NCBI GenBank assembly: GCA_023488305.1
Contig: JAMDEF010000017.1
Span: 1-35,296 of the forward strand
Direction of reading: 5' to 3'
DNA: 35,296 nucleotides
DNA from: Gammaproteobacteria bacterium
Lineage (GTDB): Bacteria; Pseudomonadota; Gammaproteobacteria; Nitrosococcales; Methylophagaceae
Shown: one piece after another, positions 1 through 8,419 of the stretch
Numbering within the stretch: position 1 is the first letter of the stretch
Layout of the letters: each line of letters opens with the position of its first letter
The notes under the pieces: generated by a model
Databases searched by the model: none
Seen by the model: the letters and a program-made list of their open reading frames with translations, nothing else
What the model was told of the DNA's origin: nothing
Program-made: the position numbers and the translations under genes

Positions 1-1785
1 TCTTGTTCCATCGCTCCAGCTGCTGTAGTTGATTTACTGACGGTTGCTTTCGCCTGGGTAGCTGGCTATGTAGTGGCATTGTTTGCCATTGGTAGCAATG
101 GTGAAATGAATGTCAGTCAATCGTTGTTCCTAAATGCGTTTTTAGCAATTGAAATCTTCAAAGTAATTTTACGCACGGTATTTGCCGGTCGTGATGATGC
201 CTTACGTTTGTTACCGATATCGGCAGAAAGTGCAACCTATTGGCATATCTGGTTGGCACGTCTGACCAACTTTATCGGTTATGGCATGTTGCTGATAGTG
301 CCATTAGTGAATTTGAATATAAACCCTGTAGTGGGTCAATTAGTCAGCGTGCTGGTGGTATTAAGTGCGTTTATTTATGCGGTTGTGGTCATTATGCAAA
401 ACCGCATTGTAGTTAAGCGAAGATTATTGTTCTATGCTCAGCAAGCGACGTTTAGTTTTTCACGCGTCAGTCTCGGTATCCTCGCGCGGAGTTGGCATGT
501 GCTGGGTATCATCTATTTTGCCGTGTTGGCAGCGACATTGTTGCTACGACCGGAAGATGCTTTGCCGATGATGCTCAAAGCAACGTTTCAAACCATTCTG
601 GCAATAGTCATTGGTAGTGTCGCAGCAAAATTCATGGCAAAGACTATTGGTCGGCCGCTACATGTATCCGATGATTTGCGACTGCGGTTTCCTTTGCTCG
701 AAGAGCGAGTTAATGGCTTTGTGCCAAACATCTATAAAAGCTTACGAGTTTTGTTAGTCATTATTGTAGCTGCTGTGATTCTGGATGCCTGGGGCATATT
801 CAGTCTATCGGCTTGGTTGGCTTCAGAAGCGGGTATGCATACTATCGGCACAGTCATTAGTGTCGCCGCAATCCTAATCGGTGCAATGGCAATCTGGATT
901 GGCTTGGCCAGCTGGATTGAACATCGTCTTAATCCTAATGACGAAACCCAATTGCCAACCGCCCGTGCCAAAACATTACTGACGATTTTCCGTAATGCGG
1001 CGGCAATAGCCTTGATTATCATGACAGTGATGATTGTGCTGGCAGAGATCGGCGTCAATATCGGACCGTTATTGGCAGGTGCTGGCGTATTGGGTCTGGC
1101 AATTGGTTTCGGTGCCCAGAAACTGGTACAGGATGTAATTACCGGTGTGTTTATTCAAATGGAAAATGCCATAAACACCGGAGATATTGTGACCGCTGGC
1201 GGTATTACCGGTACCGCTGAAAAACTCACTATTCGTTCGTTGGGATTACGTGATTTATCCGGTACCTACCATATGATTCCCTTTTCAACAGTCGATACCG
1301 TTTCCAACTTTATGCGTGAATTTGCCTACCATGTGGGTGAATATGGGGTGGCTTATCGAGAAGATACCGATCAGGTGATTGTGCATTTGCGCGACGCATT
1401 TGCAGAGTTGATGGCAGATCCAGAGCAGCGCGAAAAACTGTTGACCGAAGAGTTGGAAGTGAATGGTGTAACGGCACTGGCAGATAGCTCAGTGAATATC
1501 CGAGTACGTATTAAAACCCTGCCAGGCATGCAGTTTGGTGTTGGCCGGGCTTATAATCGTCTGGTCAAACAGCATCTTGATGCGGCAGGAATCGAAATCC
1601 CATTCCCGCATATGACTATTTACTTCGGTCAGGATAAAGATGGCTCGGCACCGCCGGCTCCTTTAAAAATGGTCGATGGTTCTGACCAAGCGATTCAGCT
1701 TGAGCAAAAACCTGAAAAGAAGGTGAAATCGAAAGCTTCTAAATCCAATCCCAAAGATAAAGAAGATTTTGACGAAGAGCATTAA
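1..1785 (+). CDS. Mechanosensitive ion channel family protein (MscS-like), 5' truncated by window edge
   Basis: Frame open from base 1 to a stop at 1785. N-terminal TM helices, then the MscS signature region (GAGVLGLAIGFGAQKLVQDVITGVFI) and a C-terminal cytoplasmic domain. Confidence 0.9.
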   Translation, partial: SCSIAPAAVVDLLTVAFAWVAGYVVALFAIGSNGEMNVSQSLFLNAFLAIEIFKVILRTVFAGRDDALRLLPISAESATYWHIWLARLTNFIGYGMLLIVPLVNLNINPVVGQLVSVLVVLSAFIYAVVVIMQNRIVVKRRLLFYAQQATFSFSRVSLGILARSWHVLGIIYFAVLAATLLLRPEDALPMMLKATFQTILAIVIGSVAAKFMAKTIGRPLHVSDDLRLRFPLLEERVNGFVPNIYKSLRVLLVIIVAAVILDAWGIFSLSAWLASEAGMHTIGTVISVAAILIGAMAIWIGLASWIEHRLNPNDETQLPTARAKTLLTIFRNAAAIALIIMTVMIVLAEIGVNIGPLLAGAGVLGLAIGFGAQKLVQDVITGVFIQMENAINTGDIVTAGGITGTAEKLTIRSLGLRDLSGTYHMIPFSTVDTVSNFMREFAYHVGEYGVAYREDTDQVIVHLRDAFAELMADPEQREKLLTEELEVNGVTALADSSVNIRVRIKTLPGMQFGVGRAYNRLVKQHLDAAGIEIPFPHMTIYFGQDKDGSAPPAPLKMVDGSDQAIQLEQKPEKKVKSKASKSNPKDKEDFDEEH

Positions 1786-1797
1786 GCTTTAATTGAA

Positions 1798-1830
1798 ACA
1801 CCCTGTTTAAGACCAGCAGGGTGTTTTTTT
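1798..1830 (+). terminator. Intrinsic terminator
   Basis: ACACCCTG - loop - CAGGGTGT followed by TTTTTT, directly downstream of the MscS-like stop codon. Confidence 0.85.
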
Positions 1831-1832
1831 AT

Positions 1833-2693
1833 CTAACCATTGATGCGTTGCCGAATCAGGTGTTGCATATTCCTTGGGCCGGTACAGTTATCACATTCAG
1901 TGAGAGCCCTTTGCAAAGCGGAATCAGCTGCCTGGTAATCCTGTTTTAAATACAGCAGCGTGGCGGTCATCAACGGAGCATTTTGATAATTATCCAACAG
2001 ATCATCGATCACCAATTGCAATCCAGGATCAGCGCTGAAATAACGTAAATCACGCGTGTCAGATCTTAAGGCTAAATTTAATGCCCAAACGGCTTTATCC
2101 GGTTCACCTTGCAATGCCGTTGCCAGAGCGAAACCAACTTGTGGCAGAGCCGCCTCCGGCTCCTTGCTTGATTGTGATTTAAAAGCGTCAATGGCATTAG
2201 CTGCTTCATAACGCGATAACGCTTCCCAACCATCTATTGTTGTATGACGTGGCAAAGTATTTGTTTGTGCCACTAGATTAGATCGACTACTGACATTACT
2301 TCTGAGTGGAGTAACCGGCTGATAGCTTTGGCTGTAAATCAATGGTGCAATAATACTTATATTGTTGCCACGATAGCGGTAATAACCTGAATGGTGACGT
2401 GGCCGGGTGGTGTCGTAATGCCGATAATAGGGTTTATAGGTGGGATAGCGATGACGATTCAGTCGTGGATCCAGTCCAAAAGAACGATGGCCTGTAATAC
2501 CAGCTGAGGGATGGCGATAATGGCGGTGCCCGGAAAAACCGGGATGAGGTCGATGATGCAGATTCTGACCAAGCTGCACATTCACCGACACATCTGCATA
2601 ACTGGTTTGGCTTGGCATTAAAACCATTAATCCGGCCAGCAGTATGGTGGTAAATAAAGGGATAAACAGAGTTTTCAATAACGACATAGCCAT
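1833..2693 (-). CDS. Secreted His/Tyr/Arg-rich protein of unknown function
   Basis: Signal-peptide-like N-terminus (MSLLKTLFIPLFTTILLAGLMVLMPSQTSYA), a long His/Tyr/Arg-rich segment, then a helical TPR-like C-terminal region. Confidence 0.7.
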   Translation of the reverse strand: MAMSLLKTLFIPLFTTILLAGLMVLMPSQTSYADVSVNVQLGQNLHHRPHPGFSGHRHYRHPSAGITGHRSFGLDPRLNRHRYPTYKPYYRHYDTTRPRHHSGYYRYRGNNISIIAPLIYSQSYQPVTPLRSNVSSRSNLVAQTNTLPRHTTIDGWEALSRYEAANAIDAFKSQSSKEPEAALPQVGFALATALQGEPDKAVWALNLALRSDTRDLRYFSADPGLQLVIDDLLDNYQNAPLMTATLLYLKQDYQAADSALQRALTECDNCTGPRNMQHLIRQRING

Positions 2694-2836
2694 TACCTCG
2701 CAATTGGCTGGCTGATGCAAATCAGACTATGCGTCAGATAGTTGGTTCAATGCCAGAGATAGAAACTCAGGTAAAGCAATGTTTCAGCGAGCTTTTTGGT
2801 ATCATGCTCGCTTTCTTTCCTTCTTTAAAGCTCCCC

Positions 2837-4219
2837 ATGTCTGTTACTGATTTTTCATCACTAAATTTACCTGCCGAACAACTGGCCGTACTTGATTCTC
2901 TGGGTTATAAGCAAATGACTGCTGTCCAGGCACAAAGCCTGCCGTTAATTCTGCAAGGTAAGGATGTCATCGCTCAAGCCAAAACCGGCAGTGGTAAAAC
3001 GGCTGCCTTTGGTATTGGTTTGTTACAAAACATTCAACCGGATTTCTTTGCTGTTCAGGCGCTGATTATTTGTCCAACACGCGAGCTGGCTGATCAGGTC
3101 GGTAAAGAATTACGCCGTTTGGGCCGCGGTATACCGAATCTTAAACTGGTAATGTTATGTGGTGGTAAACCTCTGGGTCCACAAATTGCGTCATTGGAAT
3201 ACGGTGCCCATATCGTCGTTGGTACACCGGGACGGATTCAGGACCATCTTAAAAAATCCACATTGAAACTCAATAAAGTTAAAACCGTAGTGCTGGATGA
3301 AGCCGATCGTATGTTGGATATGGGCTTTGTTGATGCTATGCAAGAGATCATTGGTCAGACGCCAAGCGCCAGACAAACCTTATTGTTTTCCGCAACCTTC
3401 CCCGACGGGATCAAACAGATCAGCCGTACTATTCAGCGGGATCCGACAAGGATTACCGTTGAGTCACAACACCAGCAAACGGTTATTGATCAGCTGTTTT
3501 ATGAAATCAAAAAAAATGAACGTAACAATGCATTGATAATGTTGTTTCAGCATTATCAACCCAAAAACGCCATTGTGTTCTGCCACACCAAAATACAATG
3601 TGATGAAGTCGCTGAGTTGTTAAGAAGTAAAAAAATCGATGCTCAGCCGATCCATGGGGATTTGGAACAGCGTGAACGCGATCAGGTTTTGGTACGTTTT
3701 GCTAATCAGAGCTGTCCGGTATTGGTTGCTACTGATGTGGCTGCGCGCGGGCTGGATATTAAAGCGATTGAAATGGTAATTAATTACGAATTACCACGTG
3801 ATCCGGAAGTATATATCCACCGCATTGGTCGAACTGGCCGGGCAGGCGAATCTGGTCTGGCAATGAGTCTGGTGGCCGAAGCCGAAGTGCCGCGTATGCT
3901 GGCAATTGAGAAATATCAGAAGAAACCTTGCCGCTGTGATGTACCAGCGTCATTAGATCGTGATGATAGTTTTACCCTTGAAGCCGATATGGTGACCATT
4001 CAGCTCGATGCAGGCCGTAAAAACAAACTTCGTCCCGGCGATATTCTGGGTGCCTTGACTGGCGATGCGGGTTTGGACGGAGCCGATATTGGCAAAATAG
4101 ATATCTTTGATATGTCGAGTTATGTAGCCGTAAGCAAATCAGCCTTGCGCCAGGCGATGAATTATCTGGCTGATGGCAAAGTTAAAGGCCGTGCTATTCG
4201 CGCTCGAAAGATTCGTTAA
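2837..4219 (+). CDS. dbpA: ATP-dependent RNA helicase DbpA
   Basis: DEAD-box motifs (AKTGSGKT, PTRELADQ, VLDEADRMLD, SATFP, HRIGRTGRAG) and a DbpA-type C-terminal RNA-binding domain. Start chosen at MSVTDFSSLNLP. Confidence 0.92.
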   Translation: MSVTDFSSLNLPAEQLAVLDSLGYKQMTAVQAQSLPLILQGKDVIAQAKTGSGKTAAFGIGLLQNIQPDFFAVQALIICPTRELADQVGKELRRLGRGIPNLKLVMLCGGKPLGPQIASLEYGAHIVVGTPGRIQDHLKKSTLKLNKVKTVVLDEADRMLDMGFVDAMQEIIGQTPSARQTLLFSATFPDGIKQISRTIQRDPTRITVESQHQQTVIDQLFYEIKKNERNNALIMLFQHYQPKNAIVFCHTKIQCDEVAELLRSKKIDAQPIHGDLEQRERDQVLVRFANQSCPVLVATDVAARGLDIKAIEMVINYELPRDPEVYIHRIGRTGRAGESGLAMSLVAEAEVPRMLAIEKYQKKPCRCDVPASLDRDDSFTLEADMVTIQLDAGRKNKLRPGDILGALTGDAGLDGADIGKIDIFDMSSYVAVSKSALRQAMNYLADGKVKGRAIRARKIR

Positions 4220-4300
4220 ACTTTGTGGGGATTTAGTTTGTAGTCCTTGAGTTGATAATGAAAACAGATACCCTTTGAGTTAAATCTAACGAGTTTTGCC

Positions 4301-5239
4301 ATGACTGATTTGATCAATGATGTACCCACCGTAAACGATGTTTACAAAACTCTACTGGAATCGACTAAAGCGATTCCGTGGAAGATTGACTGGGCAACAT
4401 TGCAATTTACCTACATCGGTCCGCAGATTGAGCAATTGCTAGGCTGGGAACCGGCTAGCTGGCAAACAGTTGAAGACTGGGCAACTCGAATGCATCCGGA
4501 AGATCGGCAGTGGGTAGTCGATTATTGTGTTTCACAGTCACAATCCGGTATCGACCATGAAGCAGATTATCGGGCTCTGAACAAAAACGGGGACTATGTG
4601 TGGATCCGTGATGTAGTCCATGTGGTGCGAAAACAAAATGGTGAAGTCGATTCCTTAATCGGCTTTATGTTCGATATCACTGAGCGCAAAAAAACCGAAC
4701 AGGAACTGTTCAAGCTGCAAAAAGAGTTGGAAGAACTGTCTTTCAAAGATGGTTTAACTGGCGTAGCTAATCGCCGGATGTTTGATACTGTTATCGAAAC
4801 CGAATGGCTCAAGGCCCGGCAGAATAAACAGCCCTTGTCATTGATCATTATGGATATCGACTTTTTCAAAGAATATAACGATTGTTATGGTCATTTGCAG
4901 GGTGATGATTGTCTGAAGCAGGTGGCATCAACCTTAAATGGCGTCGCCGCACGGTCACGTGATTTCTTCGGCCGCTTTGGCGGTGAAGAATTTGTTATGT
5001 TATTACCTGAAACCGATGAAAATGCCGCCTGGGCTGTGGCAGAGCGCTGTCGGCAGGCTTTGTTTAAAAAACAGATTCCACATGAACATTCAAAAGTAAG
5101 TCAGTTACTCACGATTAGTCTCGGTGTTAGCACCATGATTCCCTCGCAAAATGGCGATCATATTGAACTAATCGAAAGAGCAGATAAACAGCTATATCAA
5201 GCCAAGCAGAAAGGGCGTAACTGCATTCAATCAGCTTAA
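4301..5239 (+). CDS. PAS domain-containing GGDEF diguanylate cyclase
   Basis: PAS/PAC segment (YVWIRDVVHVVR...GFMFDITERK) then a GGDEF domain with intact GGEEF (RFGGEEFVMLLPE). Confidence 0.92.
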   Translation: MTDLINDVPTVNDVYKTLLESTKAIPWKIDWATLQFTYIGPQIEQLLGWEPASWQTVEDWATRMHPEDRQWVVDYCVSQSQSGIDHEADYRALNKNGDYVWIRDVVHVVRKQNGEVDSLIGFMFDITERKKTEQELFKLQKELEELSFKDGLTGVANRRMFDTVIETEWLKARQNKQPLSLIIMDIDFFKEYNDCYGHLQGDDCLKQVASTLNGVAARSRDFFGRFGGEEFVMLLPETDENAAWAVAERCRQALFKKQIPHEHSKVSQLLTISLGVSTMIPSQNGDHIELIERADKQLYQAKQKGRNCIQSA

Positions 5240-5357
5240 GCTGGATAACTGGAGACGCGATAAGCCGATATGGCCATTAAACACCATTGACTAAACGCGT
5301 GCGTGGTAAGTCTCAATCGAAAACCAATCACAATGCCGATTATCAGTAACATCGAGG

Positions 5358-5891
5358 TTATTTATTCCATGGCATTTTTGCGATGATTAAGCCCATTGCA
5401 CAGCTATCGGTAATACCAGAAAACATCAAACCAGCGCCGACAAATCCCGATAAGGCAAACCAGGCCGAATGCACAGCAAATCCAAGAATGACGCCGCCTA
5501 ACACCAATCCACCCGCAGCAATGCGAACCTGACGTTCGATTGAAATAGCTTTCCCCTGTGTAATCACCCAGTTTGCATTCATCTTCTCAATGGCCTGAAT
5601 ACCACCTTCAATCACCACTAACGATTTGGAAACTTGCCCATCTATTTGTTTGGCGGCAGTTTCGGCACGTCGTCCTGAATGGCATAAAAGATAAATTTTC
5701 TCTGGATTTACTGATTGCTGGTTAATTGCCTGTTGAAATGTTTCCGTGCTGAAGCTCTGCAATGGCAAATGAATGGCGCTGGGTAAAGCTTTTGCTTTAA
5801 CTTCGGCGGTTGTTCTGACATCGACGATGCATATATCGGCGGGTGTTTTGTTTAAAAACACCGTTTCTGGTTTTTCGATGGAATAACTCAT
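5358..5891 (-). CDS. Rhodanese-like domain plus DUF2892 membrane protein (YgaP-like)
   Basis: Rhodanese active-site loop LLCHSGRRAE, followed by a C-terminal hydrophobic hairpin typical of YgaP/DUF2892. Confidence 0.88.
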   Translation of the reverse strand: MSYSIEKPETVFLNKTPADICIVDVRTTAEVKAKALPSAIHLPLQSFSTETFQQAINQQSVNPEKIYLLCHSGRRAETAAKQIDGQVSKSLVVIEGGIQAIEKMNANWVITQGKAISIERQVRIAAGGLVLGGVILGFAVHSAWFALSGFVGAGLMFSGITDSCAMGLIIAKMPWNK

Positions 5892-6268
5892 GATTTTTCT
5901 CCACATGAAGAAGTTTGATATTCAGGACAGTACAGAGATTGCAAAACCGCGATGATGCGCAGCGCGGCATCGCCATTAAGCCGGTAATAGACGGTTTGTG
6001 AATCTTTGCGTGTTTTGACTAATTCAGCATGACGCAGACTGGCGAGGTGCTGTGATAATGCCGACTGACTTAGTGGTACCAGATAATTGATTTCACTGAC
6101 GGCCAGCTCCTGGTTTCCCAAGGCACATAAAATCATCAGCCGGTGCTCGTTGCTCATTTGCTTAAGCAAATCGGCCGCTTTTTTTGCATGAGCTTGCATC
6201 TCGTGCATATCAGGAAAAGATAGGAGGCTGCTGCTCATGGAATATCCTTGCAAAAAATAATGTTGCAA
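5888..6268 (-). CDS. ArsR/SmtB-family HTH transcriptional regulator (YgaV-like)
   Basis: Winged HTH (LKQMSNEHRLMILCAL...LSQSALSQHLASLRHAELVKTRKDSQTVYYRL); overlaps the rhodanese gene in operon arrangement. Confidence 0.9.
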   Translation of the reverse strand: MQHYFLQGYSMSSSLLSFPDMHEMQAHAKKAADLLKQMSNEHRLMILCALGNQELAVSEINYLVPLSQSALSQHLASLRHAELVKTRKDSQTVYYRLNGDAALRIIAVLQSLYCPEYQTSSCGEKS

Positions 6269-6283
6269 GTGTATCAGTGATTG

Positions 6284-6307
6284 CTAAATTAGATAAATCT
6301 AAATTAG
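6284..6307. promoter_or_regulatory. Imperfect palindrome, candidate ArsR-family operator
   Basis: CTAAATTAGAT-AA-ATCTAAATTAG, a near-perfect inverted repeat just upstream of the ArsR-family gene start. Confidence 0.5.
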
Positions 6308-6361
6308 TGGTTAATGATGTTTAAGGTTGTGAAATGAAAATTTATTGATAAAGTGAAAGGA

Positions 6362-6384
6362 AGCTGGCGCTCAAGTCGCCAGCT
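6362..6384. other. Inverted repeat (possible terminator hairpin without a clear U-tract)
   Basis: AGCTGGCG-ctcaagt-CGCCAGCT downstream of the YbaK-like gene. Confidence 0.45.
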
Positions 6385-6393
6385 GTTAAGGAT

Positions 6394-6891
6394 TTACTCT
6401 ATTTTGATGAATTCGCTAACGGGCACATCGGACATGACTTTCTGTAGATCATTGGCGCTTAATGCCAGCGCATAGCCTAAAACACCACTGCCAATTATCA
6501 CTTGATCAAACTGGAATGCACTGTTATCAGCTAAAACCATAATTGTTTCAGGCAAAGCAATAGGAGGTACGGCACCAACCACATAGCCTGTTGCCTCTGA
6601 GACTTCATCAAACTCGGCCATACGTAGTTTTTTCTCACCCAGTTGTTTACGAAGTGCAGCCCAATCTGCACGTCCACCACCGGCTACTGCCAGCAGGCAA
6701 AACTGACCCGAACCAGTTTTAAATAACAGACTGCGCACCACGGAATTGGGATCGCGACCCTGACTACTCAGTAACTCTTCCAGATTGCGGATTGGTTTTT
6801 TATCTTCACTAAGGGGTATTTCAACCACTTCGAAGGCAACTGTATGCTGAGTTAATAATTCAGTGACTGGCGAGCTGATAGTCTGGCTCAT
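6394..6891 (-). CDS. YbaK/aminoacyl-tRNA deacylase-domain protein
   Basis: YbaK/ProX-like domain (SVVRSLLFKTGSGQFCLLAVAGGGRADWAALRKQLGEKKLRMAEFDEVSEATGYVVGAVPPIAL). Confidence 0.88.
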   Translation of the reverse strand: MSQTISSPVTELLTQHTVAFEVVEIPLSEDKKPIRNLEELLSSQGRDPNSVVRSLLFKTGSGQFCLLAVAGGGRADWAALRKQLGEKKLRMAEFDEVSEATGYVVGAVPPIALPETIMVLADNSAFQFDQVIIGSGVLGYALALSANDLQKVMSDVPVSEFIKIE

Positions 6892-6948
6892 GGATTCTCC
6901 ATCAAGGTGATTCGAAACGCTTACTGTATGAATTTACCACCAAAAATG

Positions 6949-7503
6949 TCAAAGCATGAAAGTGAGCAGACCCAAAACCATAAAAACACTACTGGCCGCA
7001 TAGCGCGCGGCATTTAATGGTAATTTTTGCATCAGCTGATGACCGAATAACACAATAGGTACATTCGCCAGCATCATGCCAACTGTCGTACCGAGTGTCA
7101 CAAGAAAGAACTGCTGATATTGGGCTGCCAGAATAACGGTGGCGATTTGAGTTTTGTCGCCAATCTCGGCCAGAAAAAATAACACTAAAGTCGCGACAAA
7201 TGCCCCGTAACGATTCAGGTTAGAAGAAGCATCTTCTTCTTTATCTGGAATTAATATCCATAAAGCAACCGCAATAAAACTGATACCAATAAGTAATTGC
7301 CCAGTTTGCGGCGAGATAAACTCAGTGATCCAGACACCTAGCCAGGCTGAGAGACCATGATTAAGCAGGGTAGCGATTAATATGCCGAAAATGATGGGAA
7401 TGGGTGCACGGAAACGTGCTGCTAGGAATAACGAAAGGAGTTGGGTTTTATCACCGATTTCCGCCAGAGCAACGGTGGTGGTTGAGACAAAAAAAGCTTC
7501 CAT
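6949..7503 (-). CDS. TMEM165/GDT1 (UPF0016) family transporter, probable Mn2+ exporter (MneA-like)
   Basis: Two copies of the hallmark E-x-G-D-K-T motif (AEIGDKTQLLSLFLAARF and AEIGDKTQIATVILAAQY) in a six-TM protein. Confidence 0.93.
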   Translation of the reverse strand: MEAFFVSTTTVALAEIGDKTQLLSLFLAARFRAPIPIIFGILIATLLNHGLSAWLGVWITEFISPQTGQLLIGISFIAVALWILIPDKEEDASSNLNRYGAFVATLVLFFLAEIGDKTQIATVILAAQYQQFFLVTLGTTVGMMLANVPIVLFGHQLMQKLPLNAARYAASSVFMVLGLLTFML

Positions 7504-7521
7504 GATTTGGGTACTCAGGCG

Positions 7522-7575
7522 GGATAAAAACCAAAGGCAAATAACAACTACCCGCCTATGGAGTTGTTATTTGCC
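7522..7575 (-). terminator. Riboswitch expression-platform hairpin (terminator-like)
   Basis: On the minus strand, GGCAAATAACAACT pairs perfectly (14 bp) with AGTTGTTATTTGCC, followed by TTTGGTTTTTAT. The 5' arm overlaps the 3' strand of the predicted aptamer P1. Confidence 0.75.
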
Positions 7576-7857
7576 TCAGGTCTTGCCAATGCCATTCTAG
7601 CGAATGACACGAATCTGCCATGCGTCTTGAGGACACAAGTATGTTGACAGATTCACGCACTAGGGCCTGTTTGTCTTTCATCGTCACCACTGCTGGAGGC
7701 TATTTTTTCGTCCAACAAGGCGGAAATGATGCGATGTAGCGTTCTACATAAATCATTTGCAACGTTGTTGGGCGGGAAAATAGTCCCAGCCCTACGGGTT
7801 GAGGCGACGATGAGAGATAAACAGGCCCTAAGATGGGTAGACTACTCCCCTAAGACA
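7573..7857 (-). ncRNA. yybP-ykoY-type manganese riboswitch, interrupted by an inserted palindromic element
   Basis: On the minus strand: GTCTTAGG GGAGTAG ... GTCAACATAC ... GGCAAGA CCTGAGGC. P1 pairs GUCUUAGG with CCUGAGGC (8/8 including G-U). Further stems GAAUCUG/CAGAUUC and UGUCAUUC/GAAUGGCA. It precedes a GDT1-family Mn exporter gene, a known context for this riboswitch. Confidence 0.87.
7661..7830. mobile_element. MITE-like palindromic element with TA-flanked terminal inverted repeats
   Basis: TAGGGCCTGTTTgTCtTTCATCGTC ... GACGATGAgAGAtAAACAGGCCCTA. Inner complementary blocks: CTATTTT/AAAATAG, CCAACAA/TTGTTGG, AAATGAT/ATCATTT, ATGTAG/CTACAT. No ORF. Confidence 0.82.
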
Positions 7858-7862
7858 GGGGC

Positions 7863-7891
7863 ATTATAAGCAGGCTGTTAATTTGCTGCAA
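7863..7891 (-). promoter_or_regulatory. Sigma70-type promoter of the riboswitch/GDT1 transcript
   Basis: On the minus strand: TTGCAG - 17 nt - TATAAT. The predicted start site (~7856) coincides with the 5' end of aptamer P1. Confidence 0.85.
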
Positions 7892-7903
7892 TGAAAGGTT
7901 TTT

Positions 7904-8419
7904 TTATTCTCTAAGTTGCCAGGTGGGCTGGTCGTTATCATTAATGATGTGGTGTTTGATTAACCATTGCCGCGCATCTTCAGCATCTTCTTCAAACCAG
8001 GCTTTGGCACTGCCGAGGCGGAAACTGTAACCCCAACTGTCCATATCTAACATCATCCGATCTCGGCCGAGATCAGGCAGAAAATTACTAAGCAGGATCT
8101 GCAGATAACACACGCCATTTTCTTCGTCGTAATCACCGGCCGCATCTGTATCTAAATTGAGACGACGTTGACCATCCATACAGATATAGTGGCCGGCTTC
8201 ATGTAACGCCGAATGCACTGGCGTATCAATCCGCAGCAATAATTGATTGCCTAGCAGTCCAGCTTCACGTTCACCAAAAAAACTGCCGGGTATGGCTTCA
8301 TGCTCAGCAACCTGTTTGATTTCAATACCGTAAGGCTGCAGCAGTGTTTGCAGATGTAGCTGATAGAACGCTGTGCAATTCACCACATTTTGCGGATCAG
8401 ACACGTCGGGCATCACCAA
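7904..8419 (-). CDS. Conserved hypothetical protein with HExxH-like motif (putative metallopeptidase-like)
   Basis: Intact ORF with HSALHEAGHYICMDGQRR; overlaps tcdA by 23 nt in an operon-like arrangement. Confidence 0.7.
   Translation of the reverse strand: MVMPDVSDPQNVVNCTAFYQLHLQTLLQPYGIEIKQVAEHEAIPGSFFGEREAGLLGNQLLLRIDTPVHSALHEAGHYICMDGQRRLNLDTDAAGDYDEENGVCYLQILLSNFLPDLGRDRMMLDMDSWGYSFRLGSAKAWFEEDAEDARQWLIKHHIINDNDQPTWQLRE

Noticed and set aside
732-1058. Antisense 108 aa ORF inside the MscS-like gene, and many similar short overlapping ORFs in the track
   Set aside because: Each lies antisense or out of frame within a strongly recognised coding sequence and shows no family signature; treated as spurious.
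2400-2570. Possible tandem repeat or CRISPR-like array in the His-rich region
   Set aside because: Repetition is compositional (His/Arg/Tyr codons) inside an intact ORF, with no regular repeat/spacer structure.
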